A stretch of DNA of 64,000 nt from Euonymus europaeus (GCA_963580455.1 OY756970.1:11594001-11658000); one strand, 5' to 3'. Positions 1 to 11,200 are shown, counted from the stretch's first letter. Notes: generated by a model not told the origin, from the letters alone. A program made the numbers and translations.

Positions 1-355
1 CTTGTTGGCCGAGGAAAACCTCTTTTTTTAAGGTGGCTTGTTGGCTGAGGAAGACCTCTTTTTTAAGGTGGCTTGTTGGCCGAGAAAGACCTCTTTTCTG
101 AGGTGACTTATTGGCCAAGGAAGACTACTTTTCTGAGGCGAACTCTTCATTAAGGAAAGCCTTTTTTCCTGAGGCAAACTCTTGGCTGAGGAGGTCTTTT
201 TTCGAGGTGACTTGTTGGCCAAGGAAGAACTTCTTTTTTTTAGGGTGGCTTGTTTGGCTGAGGAAGACCTCTTTTTCCAAGGTAACCAAATGGCCGAGAA
301 TGACCACCTTTCCGAGGTGGCTTGTTAGCTGAGGAAGACCACTAGCCCAAACCAT
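1..355 (-). repeat. Minisatellite in retrotransposon leader (~35-bp unit, ~10 copies)
   Basis: About ten imperfect head-to-tail copies of a 33-37 bp unit, recognisable by TTGGCCGAGGAAGACCTC followed by a T run and AGGTGG. The array ends about 30 bp before a primer-binding site and an LTR, so it lies in the 5' untranslated leader of a minus-strand element that continues past the window start. Short open frames across it are repeat artefacts. Confidence 0.85.
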
Positions 356-383
356 TGTAAGTTACTTCAAAAGTTTTTATATC

Positions 384-402
384 TTCCCCACAGATGGCGC
401 CA
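384..402 (-). other. Primer-binding site of left-edge Tat-type element
   Basis: On the minus strand TGGCGCCATCTGTGGGGAA begins 3 nt after the LTR end. It is nearly the same as the site at 28313-28330 of the complete Tat-type element, which supports a common lineage. The cognate tRNA was not assigned. Confidence 0.75.
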
Positions 403-405
403 ATA

Positions 406-1015
406 TGATGACATCAAAAATCTGCTCGGCTTGGATGTCAAATCAGGATATGGCCGAGTTAAGTCTTCTCAGTTGAAATTGCTCTTGCAATGGTGGTTTC
501 CTGCACAGACGATCAAACGTGAGTTAAGTGCCCACCAGAGGTTGTTTTTTTGCATTGGCGCTCCGACTCTCAAGTTAGATGTGAACGTATAAGTCCCCTA
601 TAATACGTAGCTTAGTGCTCTAGAAGTTGTGTATTCGACCATAGAATTTGTGTTTACCTAGTGGAGATCCCTTTTCATAGTGGTGGAGTTATCCTTATTC
701 TATTTGGATTCAGATTCTTGCTTGAGATGACTTCTTGTTAGAATAGAAAGCTACTCTTAGTAGCGAGAGAGTCCTTGTTAGTAAAAGAACTTGTTTGAGG
801 GGAGTCCTTGTTGGTAAAGGAACTCGTTTCCCTTAACGACTCGGCTCTATCAGAAGACATAGGTACCGAGCATAATGGTTCATTACTCGGTTAAAACTGA
901 GCAAAGTGAATCGACTGTTGTAACCAACCATTGTAATCGAGCTGTGAACATCGTCCGAAGATGACTTCTTTGTGATCTTGTGGCATGTGTCGATCTCTAA
1001 TTGGTGGATATATCA
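406..1015 (-). mobile_element. LTR (610 bp) of a minus-strand Tat-like Ty3/gypsy element
   Basis: Starts TGATGACATC and ends ATATCA on the plus strand. The PBS adjoins it at 384-402, so this is the 5' LTR of a minus-strand element whose body lies to the left, outside the window. The start TGATGACRTC and the GGTACCGAGCAT block are shared with the 447-bp LTRs at 19584 and 28334. The flank at 1016-1020 (ACTAT) is one half of the presumed target duplication; the other half is out of view. Its outer edge coincides with the truncation of the left inverted-repeat arm. Confidence 0.75.
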
Positions 1016-2124
1016 ACTATAATATTAGATGTTGAGCCCCCTTTTGTTTACTAGGCCTAAATTTATCAAGAAATCCAGAGAGATCGAACAAGTTTCTCAA
1101 ATCCATACTTATATTTTCGGCTACTCATTATGCTTAAATTAATTATCTTATCAATTAAGTAATCAAACTAACAATCAAGTAATTTGTAATCAACACAATA
1201 TCGCAAGAAAATAGTCACAACTACACAAGTAAAGAACGCAATTACGCAATGCAAACATTAACAATTTAACACAGCCACATAGGTAAGACACTAAGGTAGC
1301 AACTAGTAAAGCCTGTGAAGAGGAACGAAATCACCTGAAACAGGAGCCTTGAAATTAACTGACTGAATTGCTGCGAAGTGCCAAAAGCCAATTTGTAATT
1401 TCCAAACAGCCAAAGCCCATAATCAGGTCCAGAACTCCAGAAACTAAAAGCGAGCAAGCGGCCAATTGAATTGGAAATTGCCATTAGTTAGTTACTGAGT
1501 CAGTGAGTTAACCAATATCAGAGCACGAGCAGTCGAGCATGGAGCAACCCACTGAGCATTGAGCCACTAACCCAACCAAGGATCCACCGAGCCAACCCTC
1601 AACGAGACAATGCCTCAGACCTCATTGTCTTTGTGTATCAGCAAGTGCAAGTACGGTGACGCCTATGACCTATCGATGGTTAGTAAGTCGGAGTATCAAT
1701 ATCACCTATGCGGCTACGCCTTATGGCTTATCGGATGGAAATAGTGAGAGATTAGAGAAGAACGAATGAAATCAATTAGGGCATTTTTTCGATTAGAAAT
1801 TGAGGAATACATTATACATAAAATTGGGCCTTGTAGGTTAGGTAAGTGTTGGACTTGGAATTGGCCATTGGGCCTTAGGGGTGGTGTGATCTGTGAAGGG
1901 GGCCCAATTTTATGTAAAAAAATCAATTTTTTTTTTTTACAAATTTACTACGTGTGACTTCAATCGCTCTATGTCTTCTCTCAAATGCAAAATAAAGAGT
2001 TTGTCACTAGACCACAAGTGAAGTAGGGTTACAATAGCTGTAAAAACTTAACTATATACATATATTATAATACATTAGTATTAAAAAAAATTGGGCCCCC
2101 GCCCTTGGTTCTACCTATATCACT
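1016..2124 (-). repeat. Left arm of ~1.1-kb inverted repeat pair
   Basis: Reads as the reverse complement of about 6760-7924. Shared blocks include the AT-rich stretch near 2045-2095, the GGCCCAATTTTATGTA blocks near 1815-1915, the sequence around 1266-1480, and the outer end near CTATAATATTAGATGTTG. The outer end stops at the LTR at 1015, while the right arm continues about 85 bp further, so the LTR insertion probably truncated this arm. No transposase frame is visible; short frames are not supported as genes. Confidence 0.7.
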
Positions 2125-2599
2125 TGTCGCAATCGAAATCACGACGCGTACCGACGCTACTTAAGAAAAAGATGTGCAAAATGTGAGAGTCGACACCAAT
2201 TGATTATAGTGCAATTAGACACTAAATGTTAGGTCTCTGAACCAAAGAAAATGGATAAGGGGGTCTATTGAGTGTGGGGAAGGTATTAGGCATCCCACAA
2301 CTCCCTAGTCAGTTGCTTTTTAAATTGTTTATGCCTTTTCTTATAAATATTTTATAAATGTTTCAAATTGTTTTAATAAAGATTTCACGTGTCCGAAAAA
2401 TTATTTAAATGGATGGAAGAAAACTCCATTAATTTTGAATAAATGTTAAAATAATTTATAAGTGATAATGTAATTAAAATTTTGGGTCAGGAGGAGAAAG
2501 ATTGAAAAGTTCGCTTTATTATTATTTATGAAATATATTCTTTAAAAATAGAATATTTAAAGAAACCAATACTTTGATATTCCCCAACATCTATTCAAG

Positions 2600-3290
2600 G
2601 AATTTAAATTTTATTTTTAAAAGAAATTTTTCGAGAAATCGATACTTTGAAATTCTCTAAACAAGATTGAATGTTTGAAAGAAATGTCTCGAGAAACCAA
2701 TACTTTGATACTCTTAAGATAATCGAGTATTTGAAAGAAATGTCTCGAGAAACCAATACTTTGATATTCTCTAAACAAGGTTAGATGGTTGAACGAAATG
2801 TCTCGAGAAACCAATACTTTGATATTCTCAACGAGGTTGGATGGTTGAAGGAAATGTCTCGAGAAACCAATACTTTGATATTCTCTAAACAAGGTTGGAT
2901 ATTTGACGAAAATGTCTCGATAATCTCGATAAACCAATACTTTGATATTCTCTAAACAAGGTTGAATGATTGAAGGAAATGTCTCGAGAAACCAATACTT
3001 TGATATTCTCTAAACAAAGTTGGATGTTTGAAGGAAATGTCTCGAGAAACCAATACTTTGATATTCTCTAAACATGATTGGATGGTTGAAAGAAATGTCT
3101 CGAGAAATCAATACTTTAATATTCTCAATACTTTGATATTCTCAATATGATTGGATGTTTGAAGGAAATGTCTTGAGAAACCAATACTTTGATATTCTCT
3201 AAACATGATTGGATGGCTGAAAGAAATGTCTCGAGAAACCAATACTTTGATATTCTCTAAACATGATTGGACGTTTGGCGGGTTGAATAT
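2600..3290 (-). repeat. ~58-bp minisatellite with CTCGAG palindrome, ~11 copies
   Basis: Head-to-tail copies of a 55-60 bp unit containing ATGTCTCGAGAAACCAATAC and TTTGATATTCTCTAAACA. The array lies inside the Ogre-type solo LTR. Related but fewer and more diverged copies occur at about 46940-47075 in the other Ogre LTR. A 106-codon open frame here is translated repeat and not a gene. Confidence 0.85.
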
Positions 3291-3696
3291 ATAAAATTGT
3301 ATGATCTGATTCTTTCTTTGAAATTATTTAAATATACCTCAAAATAAATTATGAAATTAAATATAAGCATGCATATTAATCTAATTAATATTATCTATAC
3401 TACTTTTACTATTTTACTACATTATTACAATTACATGAATCTCAATATATTGAAAACAAAACCCAACCCAACCTATAGTAAACAAACAGCAGGCCCAATG
3501 CATAATTTTATGACCCTCAAAGCCCGTTTACTAACTTGGCCCAATATCTAGCCCAAACAACTCAAGAACAGGATCCCAGCCCAAGAATAAACAAACCCGT
3601 TACTGTTCATCCTTCTCCTCCACTGGCCGACCACTCGTGACCGGCGCCGGCGACCTTCCGTCCCTGCAATCAAACCAGAACGAAACAAGCAACCCA

Positions 3697-3767
3697 AACA
3701 AAAGATCCAAACAACACAAATCCCAAAAACAAAAACAACAACAAAAATAAAATCCGAACATGCTAGA
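3697..3767 (+). repeat. 71-bp direct repeat, left copy
   Basis: Identical to 5625-5695. The two copies bound the LTR-plus-leader insertion 3768-5624. LTR retrotransposon integration normally gives only 4-6 bp, so a 71-bp flanking duplication is atypical. Confidence 0.85.
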
Positions 3768-5303
3768 TGATAAGTGCCAGAATTACATTCTTAAAGTGCT
3801 AAAATACTACCAAAGCAATGCCAAGAAATTGTGCTTAAAAGCTGAATTTTCAAGATTATTGTACTTAAGATCTTCTTGGATGTTTTGCAGGTTAAGAGCT
3901 AGTAAGAGCTATCGGAATGAGATTTGATCTTCAGCAAATGTTAAGAGGACACTTCAAGCTTTGCAGGAAGTGCTGGTTCACAAAAATCAGAGTTCATTTG
4001 GGCCTCTAAAGGTTGCCTTGAAGTCAAGTTTGGAAGTTATATCCGAAGCAGAATTTCTGTTTGCAGACCAGACCTTTGGAAGCCCATAACTTGAGCGTCT
4101 GATGTCCAAATTGAGTGATTCAAAAGCCCATAATTATCTACCCATTTGTATCTACAATATTGATGAAGGGTTTGAGTTCATAATAGGCTTCGTTTAGGCC
4201 CAGAATGTAGTTACAAGATTAGTGTGTAATTGGATGTTGATGTCATTGATGATACCATTTCCATTCAAAGAGTGGACAATCCACCACACGAATTTGATGG
4301 ACAATCCACCACCAAAAGATGGCACTAACTCCTCCACTATGTGCTCATTTTCTCTATAAATAGAGAGGAGTAGGAGCTAGGAAAAAAAGGAGCTTGGAGA
4401 CAAGAAGGAAAGAAGGAGAAGGATTGGAAGCAAAAAGAGGAGAAGGAAAAGAAGAAAACAAGGCTTGTGTTTGTAATTATGTTTTTATATTTCATGTTTT
4501 ATTTGGTTATGTGTAACTAAACTCTTGTTAGTTAGGGCTTGTCTTGAAGCCCTAAGCATGCTTTCAATTTTATAAGTTGTGTGGATTTCAATTTCTACAA
4601 GCATGATGATTTTGATTTTTCCATGTTATGTGAGTTCTAATATTGTGTTTCTTTGAGTAGCTAACTTTGAAGCATGTATTAGAATTAATTGTTGTAGAAC
4701 ATGGTCAATTGCCTTGTTGAATATGTTCTTCCTTGCAACATATAATTCAGTTGAAAATGAATTATGAAAAATCAATTCTTGAATACCTAAGTACAAATAC
4801 CATGTATTAGGATTCTTGTGACATTCATATTCTCTTTGCTCTTATTGGATTCTTAATTGTTGATTGATGCAGACGCCATGCTAGATTTCGATTAAGAATA
4901 CACGTAATGAGGTAGACGCCATACACTTTACATGCAATTAAGAGAGAATCATACAACTTGAGTTTGACCATGACCTTGTTGTGAATGTTGTCATCATATG
5001 CTTGTTTAAATTGTTAGTCTATTATTTCTTATAAATTGTTGGAATGTTTTGTGGTGGATAGTGAGTCTTAGCTATTGTTTTCATTAATATCAATTCTCAT
5101 TCTTGTTCTCAACGTCAATTTCTTTGTCTTAATTTTTATCTATTACAAGATTTAACCCCCCCCCCCCCCCCCCTTCAATTATATTCAAGTGTTGGATTAT
5201 ATATCTATTAGCATCACTCCTTGTGGGATCGACTCTTACTTGTTCACTATATATTAATTGTACATTTGTAAGTATATTTTAAATTGTTACTAACGACATA
5301 ACA
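3768..5303 (+). mobile_element. Athila-type LTR (1536 bp), 5' end of a truncated element
   Basis: Begins TGATAAGTGCCAG, ends CGACATAACA, and is followed after 5 nt by a tRNA-Asp-type PBS. It is a relative of the minus-strand LTR at 52290-53811. It has a TATA box at 4355-4363 and a run of about 20 C around 5155-5174 that could be an assembly weak point. No gag or pol follows; the insertion stops 321 bp into the leader. Sequence shows the LTR and PBS directly; the Athila assignment rests on the PBS and LTR style. Confidence 0.85.
4355..4363 (+). promoter_or_regulatory. TATA box in Athila-type LTR
   Basis: TATAAATAG within TCTCTATAAATAGAGAGGAG. The corresponding site in the 52290-53811 copy reads TACAAATAG, so that copy has lost the consensus. 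Confidence 0.6.
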
Positions 5304-5624
5304 ATTTTTGGCGCCGTTGCCGGGGATGTGATTATCTAATATAATGTCATCTAACTCTTGTATATAATTTATTTATTTATTTTCGTTGTTAGCACCTCCT
5401 ACATGGAAGGTTTTACATTACATGTCATTATTTAACGTGGTTGGCTTAAAGCCCCATTTTGTTTTCTATTAATGGCTGGTTCAAACCGCCTACTATTCTT
5501 AATATATGTATATGTCTATTAATATTAATGGTTGGTTCTACCGCCTACTATTGTTGATATATGTATATATCTATTAATATTAATGGCTGGTTCTACCGCC
5601 TATTAATATACCTTAATATTTACT
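5304..5624 (+). mobile_element. PBS and 321-bp leader of truncated Athila-type element
   Basis: TGGCGCCGTTGCCGGGGA at 5309-5326 matches the 3' end of plant tRNA-Asp as used by Athila-like elements. The leader contains three imperfect ~58-bp repeats (about 5466-5605) with the phrase TAATGGCTGGTTCTACCGCC. It ends abruptly at 5624 against the second 71-bp repeat. Confidence 0.8.
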
Positions 5625-5695
5625 AACAAAAGATCCAAACAACACAAATCCCAAAAACAAAAACAACAACAAAAATAAAATCCGAACATGCTAGA
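5625..5695 (+). repeat. 71-bp direct repeat, right copy
   Basis: Identical to 3697-3767. From here the Ogre LTR sequence resumes, so the copies flank the insertion. Confidence 0.85.
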
Positions 5696-6471
5696 GCAAG
5701 TAACGAAAATCAAGAAAAAATTAAAATGACATTTGAAGGTCGAAATTACCTCTGAGCTATTCCTTCTCTGTTTTCTCTTCCCGAAATTCTTCCTCTGAAA
5801 AACTCTCGATCTCCTCCAGAAAAATCCCTCAAATCTGTCTCCGATTGTCTTTTTCAAATCTGTCATTCAAATCCCCCAAAAACCAACCCCCGATCCATAA
5901 AAACTAGCTCCTAAACTCTCAAAAACCAGCTCCTAAAATTTCTTCCAAAACTACACCGATCTTCCCTTCAACTTCGTCCACCTTTTCCTTCCTCAAACCC
6001 AGAAAATTTCTTGGCCAAACCCTCCGGATTTTCTCTCAGTAAAACCTCCTCCAACTTCATCCGGCTCTCCGGCTTTTATAGCCCCAAACTGGTGCCTTCC
6101 AGCTCCGCATCTTCCACCACCTCCACTACCTTCACTTTCTAATCCACTATCTTTCTGTCTCCCACCTTCTCTCTCTGTCGTTTCTGCCTTCTCTCTCTCC
6201 AACAGCCGGCGTAGGCCGGGCCAGGTGGGTATTTGGGTGATGGGTTCAGTTTGGGTAATTAAAGGGCCGGGCTGGGTAATGTTTTTTTGGTGAGTCTTGG
6301 GTGATGGTTAAGTAACGGGCTTTGGGCTTAGTTGGGTAACTATTTGAGTAGTGGGATAGGTTTTATTTAGTTATTATTTTACTTAATTTTTCTTTTATTT
6401 TTTTTTCAATTTTTATTATTATTTTGTTAAAAATAACAGGTACCCGAACAAAAATGAGGTACTACATCACT

Positions 6472-6734
6472 CTATCTACATGAATATGAAGATCACCAAT
6501 GAGAACATGTTGTAGGCTGCTGATCTTTTAGAAGCTATTCAAGGCAAACTTCAAAAAAATTTCAAAGGATTTCCAATTATGGTCAAAGACTTCTCCAGCA
6601 GTCACGCTTGTCTTTTTTCAAGAATAGAGATAATGAGCAGTTTATTTTCTAGTAATGTAATGATAGCCTTTTCTTTGATGATTATTTTCTGCAAAATAGA
6701 AAGCTAAATAGTAATAGCAATATCCATAACTTCG
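6472..6734. other. Spacer between inverted arms, no gene recognised
   Basis: About 260 bp between the solo-LTR target duplication and the right arm. With the LTR removed it joins directly to the left arm, so it is the loop of the inverted pair. Translations contain stops and match nothing I recognise. Confidence 0.5.
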
Positions 6735-8010
6735 TAGGGGCGAGAGGGGCGGCCGCTCAGGGCCATCAATTTTTTTTTAATACTAATGTATTATAATATA
6801 TGTATATAATTAATTTTTACAGCTATTGTAATCTTACTTCACTTGTGGTCTAATGCTAAACTCCTTATTTTGCATTTTAGAGGAGAGGACATAGAGCGAC
6901 GGAGGTCACAGGTTCGATCCAGCGAATTTGCACAAATTTTGTTTTTTGATTTTTTTACATAAAATTGGGCCCCCACCACAGATCATGATCCCTAAGGCCC
7001 AATGGCCAATTCCAAGTCCAAGACTTACCTAACCTACAAGGCCCAATTTTATGTATAATGTATTCCTCAATTTCTTAATCGAAACAGTGCCCTGATTGAT
7101 TTTATTCGTTCTTCTCTAATCACTCGTCTCTATCTCTAACATCTCTCCATTCTCTCAATCTTTCCATTCGATAAGCCATAGCGCATAGCCGCGGAGGCGA
7201 TACTGGTACTCGAACTCACCATTCATCGATAGATCATAGGCGACACCGTACTTGCACTAGCTGAGACACAAAGACAATGAGGACTGAGGTGTTGTCTCGC
7301 TAAGGGTTGGCTTGGTGGCTCCTTGGTTGGGTTAGTGGCTCAATGCTCATTGGGTTGCTCCGTGCTCGACTGCTCGTGCTCCAGTATTGGGTAAATCACT
7401 GACTCAGTAACTGACTAATTACAATTTCCAATTCAATTGGCCGCTTGCTCACTTCTGGCTTCTGGAGTTCTAGACCTGATTATGGGCTTTGGCTGTTTGG
7501 CAATTACCAATTGGCTATTGGCACTTGGCAGCGATTCAATCAGGCGATTTCAAGGCTCTTGTTTCAGGTGATTTCATACCTCTTCACAGGCTTCACTAGT
7601 TGCTGCCTTAGTGCCTTACCTGTGTGACTGTGTTTAACTGTTAATGTGTTTGCATTGCGTAATTGCATTACTTACTTGTGTAGTTGTGACTCTGTTATTG
7701 CGTTATTGCGTTGATTACTAATACTTGATTACAAATTACTTGATTGTTAATTTGATTACTTTATTGACTTATTGATAATTAATTTAAGCATAATGAGTAG
7801 CCAAAAGTAAAAGTCTAGATTTGAGAAAAGAAAAAAAAAATGAAGAACTTATTTGATCTCTCTGGATCTCTTGATAAATTTATGCCTACTAAACAAAAGG
7901 GGAATCAACATCTAATATTATAGTGATTTTTTTTAAGATATGATATAGGATTAAGAGGGGCCCCTTTCATAGAGTTCGCCTAGGACCCCAAAATCTTAGG
8001 AATGCCACTG
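6735..8010 (+). repeat. Right arm of inverted repeat pair, possible non-autonomous hAT-like element
   Basis: Inverted relative of 1016-2124 from about 6760 to 7924, extending to a terminus GGAATGCCACTG at 7999-8010. Its reverse complement CAGTGGC and the left start TAGGGGC (6735) both fit the hAT end pattern YAGNGGC. The flanking 8-mers (6727-6734 and 8011-8018) do not match, so there is no target duplication to confirm it. Class assignment is weak; the repeat relationship is firm. Confidence 0.5.
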
Positions 8011-8269
8011 AGTTCTTAGTCTCTTTCCCGTTGGGTTCTTTCAAAAAAAAATCGCAGGGAGGATTTTATCTTTAAATATAGGAGCAGCATAGGAACTTGA
8101 AGTTGCACCAAAAGTGGTGGATGTACGGGGAGGAGTCCTACTCGCCAGCTTGGCTAGGAAGCTTTGAATGCTATCGATTTTGAGGGAGTTGCAATAGGTG
8201 CCACATTTCTTTTCTTGGAATGCTAAAGAGCCAATTCATCCACCTACAATCACAATAGAAACATAATGA
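8011..8269. other. Unassigned sequence left of solo LTR
   Basis: Continuous with 9785 onward before the LTR insertion. Minus-strand readings give short gene-like stretches broken by stops, but no family was recognised. It could be a decayed gene or transposon fragment. Confidence 0.3.
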
Positions 8270-9779
8270 TGTTGGAAAATACGCACTAGCAGAAACGTTT
8301 AAAAAAAAGAAACGCGCATAGGAGTAATCGATAGAAAAACAGCTTTCAAAAATTTCTTGCTAATTATGGTTGACATGCATAATCTATGACTAAACTAATT
8401 TTGTTAAGATTTCATACCTAGAGATCTCTCTGGATTGATCTCTAATAATCTGTATCGAATGATGGAGTCAGCCGAATTGATTCAAAGTTCAATCCCGCGG
8501 ATCTTCCACCGTATGCATCAATTCCCAAACTTGGATTCAAGAGCGTGGACTCCTTACACCAAGAACCTGAAGATTAGAAATCATAACTGTATAGAAAATT
8601 AGAGAGTCGAGTCCAACTGGAGTCTCAACGTTAGGAAAACAAAACACACTAGTGTGTGTTTATATAGAGGTCGGCCAACCTAGGGTTTCCTAACCCTAGG
8701 TGGCCAACCCACACTCCTCTCCAATTAAGAACTCCAACCTCAATTAAGTTTCCTGATTCACTTAGGTTTGGGCTTACATGGGCTACAGTGGGGACCAACA
8801 AGGAAAAATAAAGCATGGGCTTCCTACGGATTTAATTATCAGCCCAAGCCATGAGCATAATTAAAATTCATAAATTATAAAATATTTCACTAAAATATTA
8901 TAGTTGCTTTTCCCATTTTATCTCAAATTAAATCTGAGCCTTTAAATTAAAATCGTTCATCAAAATCCTCACGTTAAGTTACAAATACCCGTCGATTAAA
9001 TATGTCACTGACATATAATATTTAATTGACATCTTTAAATATTCCTCGAGCTCACCGCTTAACTTATTTGAATGTGTCGGATTAATTAAAATCCACCTGC
9101 AGGGTTTGACACAATCTCAAAACCTATAAGCTTCTCGAGAGGGTATCATCAATCGATAATTGGACGTGAATTTTATTAACAGATTATTTTTCATCGTACA
9201 TTTAATGCGGTAACCCAATTCACTCGGTGTATATCAGCCAGTACAAAAAGACCTCACCCTTTGGTAAATCAAAGTCTCATACATTAAATGCACACGTACC
9301 AATAATCTTTAATAAATTAAGATTATGAACAATGTCATAACGTCAATGTGAGTGTATAATTTTTCATGTAATCAGACTAGAAAAATTTACTCACACGTAA
9401 TCCTGATCAATACACTCCAAGTGTACTAGTATAGTATGTTCAAGCTGTACCGCTTTCCGTAACCATGATAGACATACAGAAATACTACACTACAGCCCTG
9501 CAAACGGTTTGTCCAATTCCGTCTAAGCTGTGATCGTTTGCTTATATTCAATAGGAACTTATGAATTGAACTTCTGTGTGTAAGATAAACTCTACACACC
9601 AATTCATATACCATATAGAATAAAAGACGCTTATGTCAATATGTCATTTCTCATATATAAAGTGCTAAACATATTTTATTCCAAATAAATAAATCGAGTT
9701 TGAATATTACATAAAATAATGGCCTTTAGCATATTATCTCTATCAAATTATTATCAAGGTTAGCTTCTGTAATTCAACA
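8270..9779. mobile_element. Solo LTR (1510 bp), Copia-like ends
   Basis: Begins TGTTGGAAAATAC and ends GTAATTCAACA, flanked by AATGA at 8265-8269 and 9780-9784. No PBS, coding region or second LTR is present, so it is a solo LTR. The TGTTGG...CAACA ends suggest Copia, but no internal sequence is available to confirm this. The 62-codon minus-strand frame inside is not supported as a gene. Confidence 0.85.
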
Positions 9780-9784
9780 AATGA

Positions 9785-10129
9785 GAGCAATAACTACCTT
9801 GTCATGAGATGATGGAGTAGGGATGGGTATTGTGGACTATGGATCCTCGAGTCACAGTTTTCTTCAAGATCAAAGGCGATGACTCTGCCTCTTGGAGTGC
9901 GACAATGATGACCACGGGTAGGGTATGCACACTTAACTAAAATACAAGCTAAGTCAGTTAATAGCTCAAATCAATACAAGAATCAATATAAGCACATATA
10001 TCTCAACCTCATGCAAATCCTAACACATAATTTCAGTTTTTCTAATATTCAATAAGTAGTGCCTCACAACCAAGAGCACAATCAATGAATCAAGTAGTTC
10101 AATCTATGCAAGAATCACGACAAGAAAAG
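9785..10129. other. Unassigned sequence right of solo LTR
   Basis: Nothing recognisable. Together with 8011-8269 it formed the pre-insertion locus. Minus-strand reading is broken by stops. Confidence 0.3.
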
Positions 10130-10570
10130 TCGATTTTAGAGATGGAATTTAGGGACAAAATATTTTTTCATTGCAATTTTTTTTAGTGATGAAAATTTTA
10201 AATATTTCCGCTGCAAAAAACATTGAAATTTTTTGACTTTTAGCGACCAAAATTTCCGTCGCTAATAAATTTTGTCAGTCTTTTTTGACCTTTTAGGGAT
10301 GAATTTTTTTTCATCCCTAATTCCGTCCCGAATAATTGAAATTTTTGACCTTTTGACTTTTAGCCACATAAATATAATTTGGTATCTAGTAGGGACGAAA
10401 ATATATTTCCCTTGCTAATTGTCGACAAAAATGTAGAGACATAATTATATTTCCATCACTAATTAGGGACAAAAATATATTTCTGTCGCTAATTAGAGAC
10501 AAAATATATTTTCATCAGTAATTAGAGACAAAAATATATTTCCGTCGCTAATTGTCGGCAAAAATTTAGA
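10130..10570. repeat. Short repeats of GACAAAAATATATTTCCGTCGCTAATT type
   Basis: Five or so imperfect 30-40 bp units (10380-10560) containing AAAATATATTTCCGTCGCTAA, preceded by related motifs with GCGACCAAAATTTCCGTCGC. A perfect 11-bp inverted repeat (TTAGGGATGAA, 10293-10303 and 10310-10320) with a 6-nt loop lies within. Such arrays are common near ends of plant DNA transposons, but no terminus was identified. Confidence 0.6.
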
Positions 10571-11200
10571 AAACATAATCTCTCCTAGAACTGCTCACTG
10601 GTTTCAGTCTCACTTTGACAACCGCTCCAGCTTTATGGGAGAGATGGGCATGACTTAGGATCTAGGGGCTCTACTTCTACAACCAAAAATTGATAATTTC
10701 AAGTTATTCTCTTGATTTGTATCTTATTCATTTTTATTCTCTTGCAAGTTCTTAACTTTTTAACATTAGATCGGAAAGAGTAAAAGAGCACTAAAAACTT
10801 TGTTAATTAGAGATTTCTAATGAATTGTTTCATTTAACATTTTAAAGATTATATATTCTAAATTTAAAGTACTATCTAATGTTGGTTATGAACATAATCT
10901 GTCTAGATATTTAAAATTTTAATTGTATGCATAATTTGTTTTTAAATAGCTTGTTATTTAATTAAGAGTTTAACTTGTGTTATCCTATATGAAAAAAATT
11001 ATACATACGTATATTCTATAAGATTGCATAAATATACAAATTTAATATTTTACCAATTCTTCCTCTATAACTGTGAGGTTTTTTCAACATAAATTTATAT
11101 GATTCTTTCCAATAAAATTAAATCGAGTTATTAAACTATTGTTTGCTTTCTATCTTATTTTAAATTCTAAACTTCCACAAACTAACAATCATTACTACTT
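10571..11200. other. AT-rich stretch, nothing recognised
   Basis: No coding potential or repeat seen. It precedes the transposase C-terminal remnant and may be the degraded 5' part of the same element. Confidence 0.4.

Larger units (their letters stand above)
2125..6466 (-). mobile_element. Solo LTR, Ogre/Tat type, minus strand, with nested insertion
   Basis: Plus-strand ends are TGTCGCAATC and GGTACTACA, flanked by TCACT on both sides (2120-2124 and 6467-6471). In sense orientation it starts TGTAGTACCTCATTTTTG and ends TTGCGACA, matching the pattern of the Ogre LTR at 39312-48751. No PBS or internal coding region follows, so it is a solo LTR from recombination between two LTRs. Subtracting the nested insertion (3768-5624) and one 71-bp repeat leaves about 2.41 kb, close to the net 2.49 kb of the LTR at 39312. 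Confidence 0.88.

Noticed and set aside
1..355. CRISPR-like array (regular ~35-bp repeats)
   Set aside because: The units are contiguous with no unique spacers, and the sequence is a retrotransposon leader in a plant genome.
2617..2937. 106-codon minus-strand frame with internal protein repeats
   Set aside because: It is the CTCGAG minisatellite in translation.
6845..6920. tRNA- or SINE-like promoter: GGTTCGATCC (B box) with TGGTCTAATGC (weak A box)
   Set aside because: The A box is poor, no cloverleaf can be drawn, and the inverted counterpart in the left arm has lost the B box. Probably chance within a repeat.
8011..10129. Host gene interrupted by the 8270-9779 solo LTR
   Set aside because: Short coding-like stretches on the minus strand are broken by stops and match no family I can name; left as unassigned.
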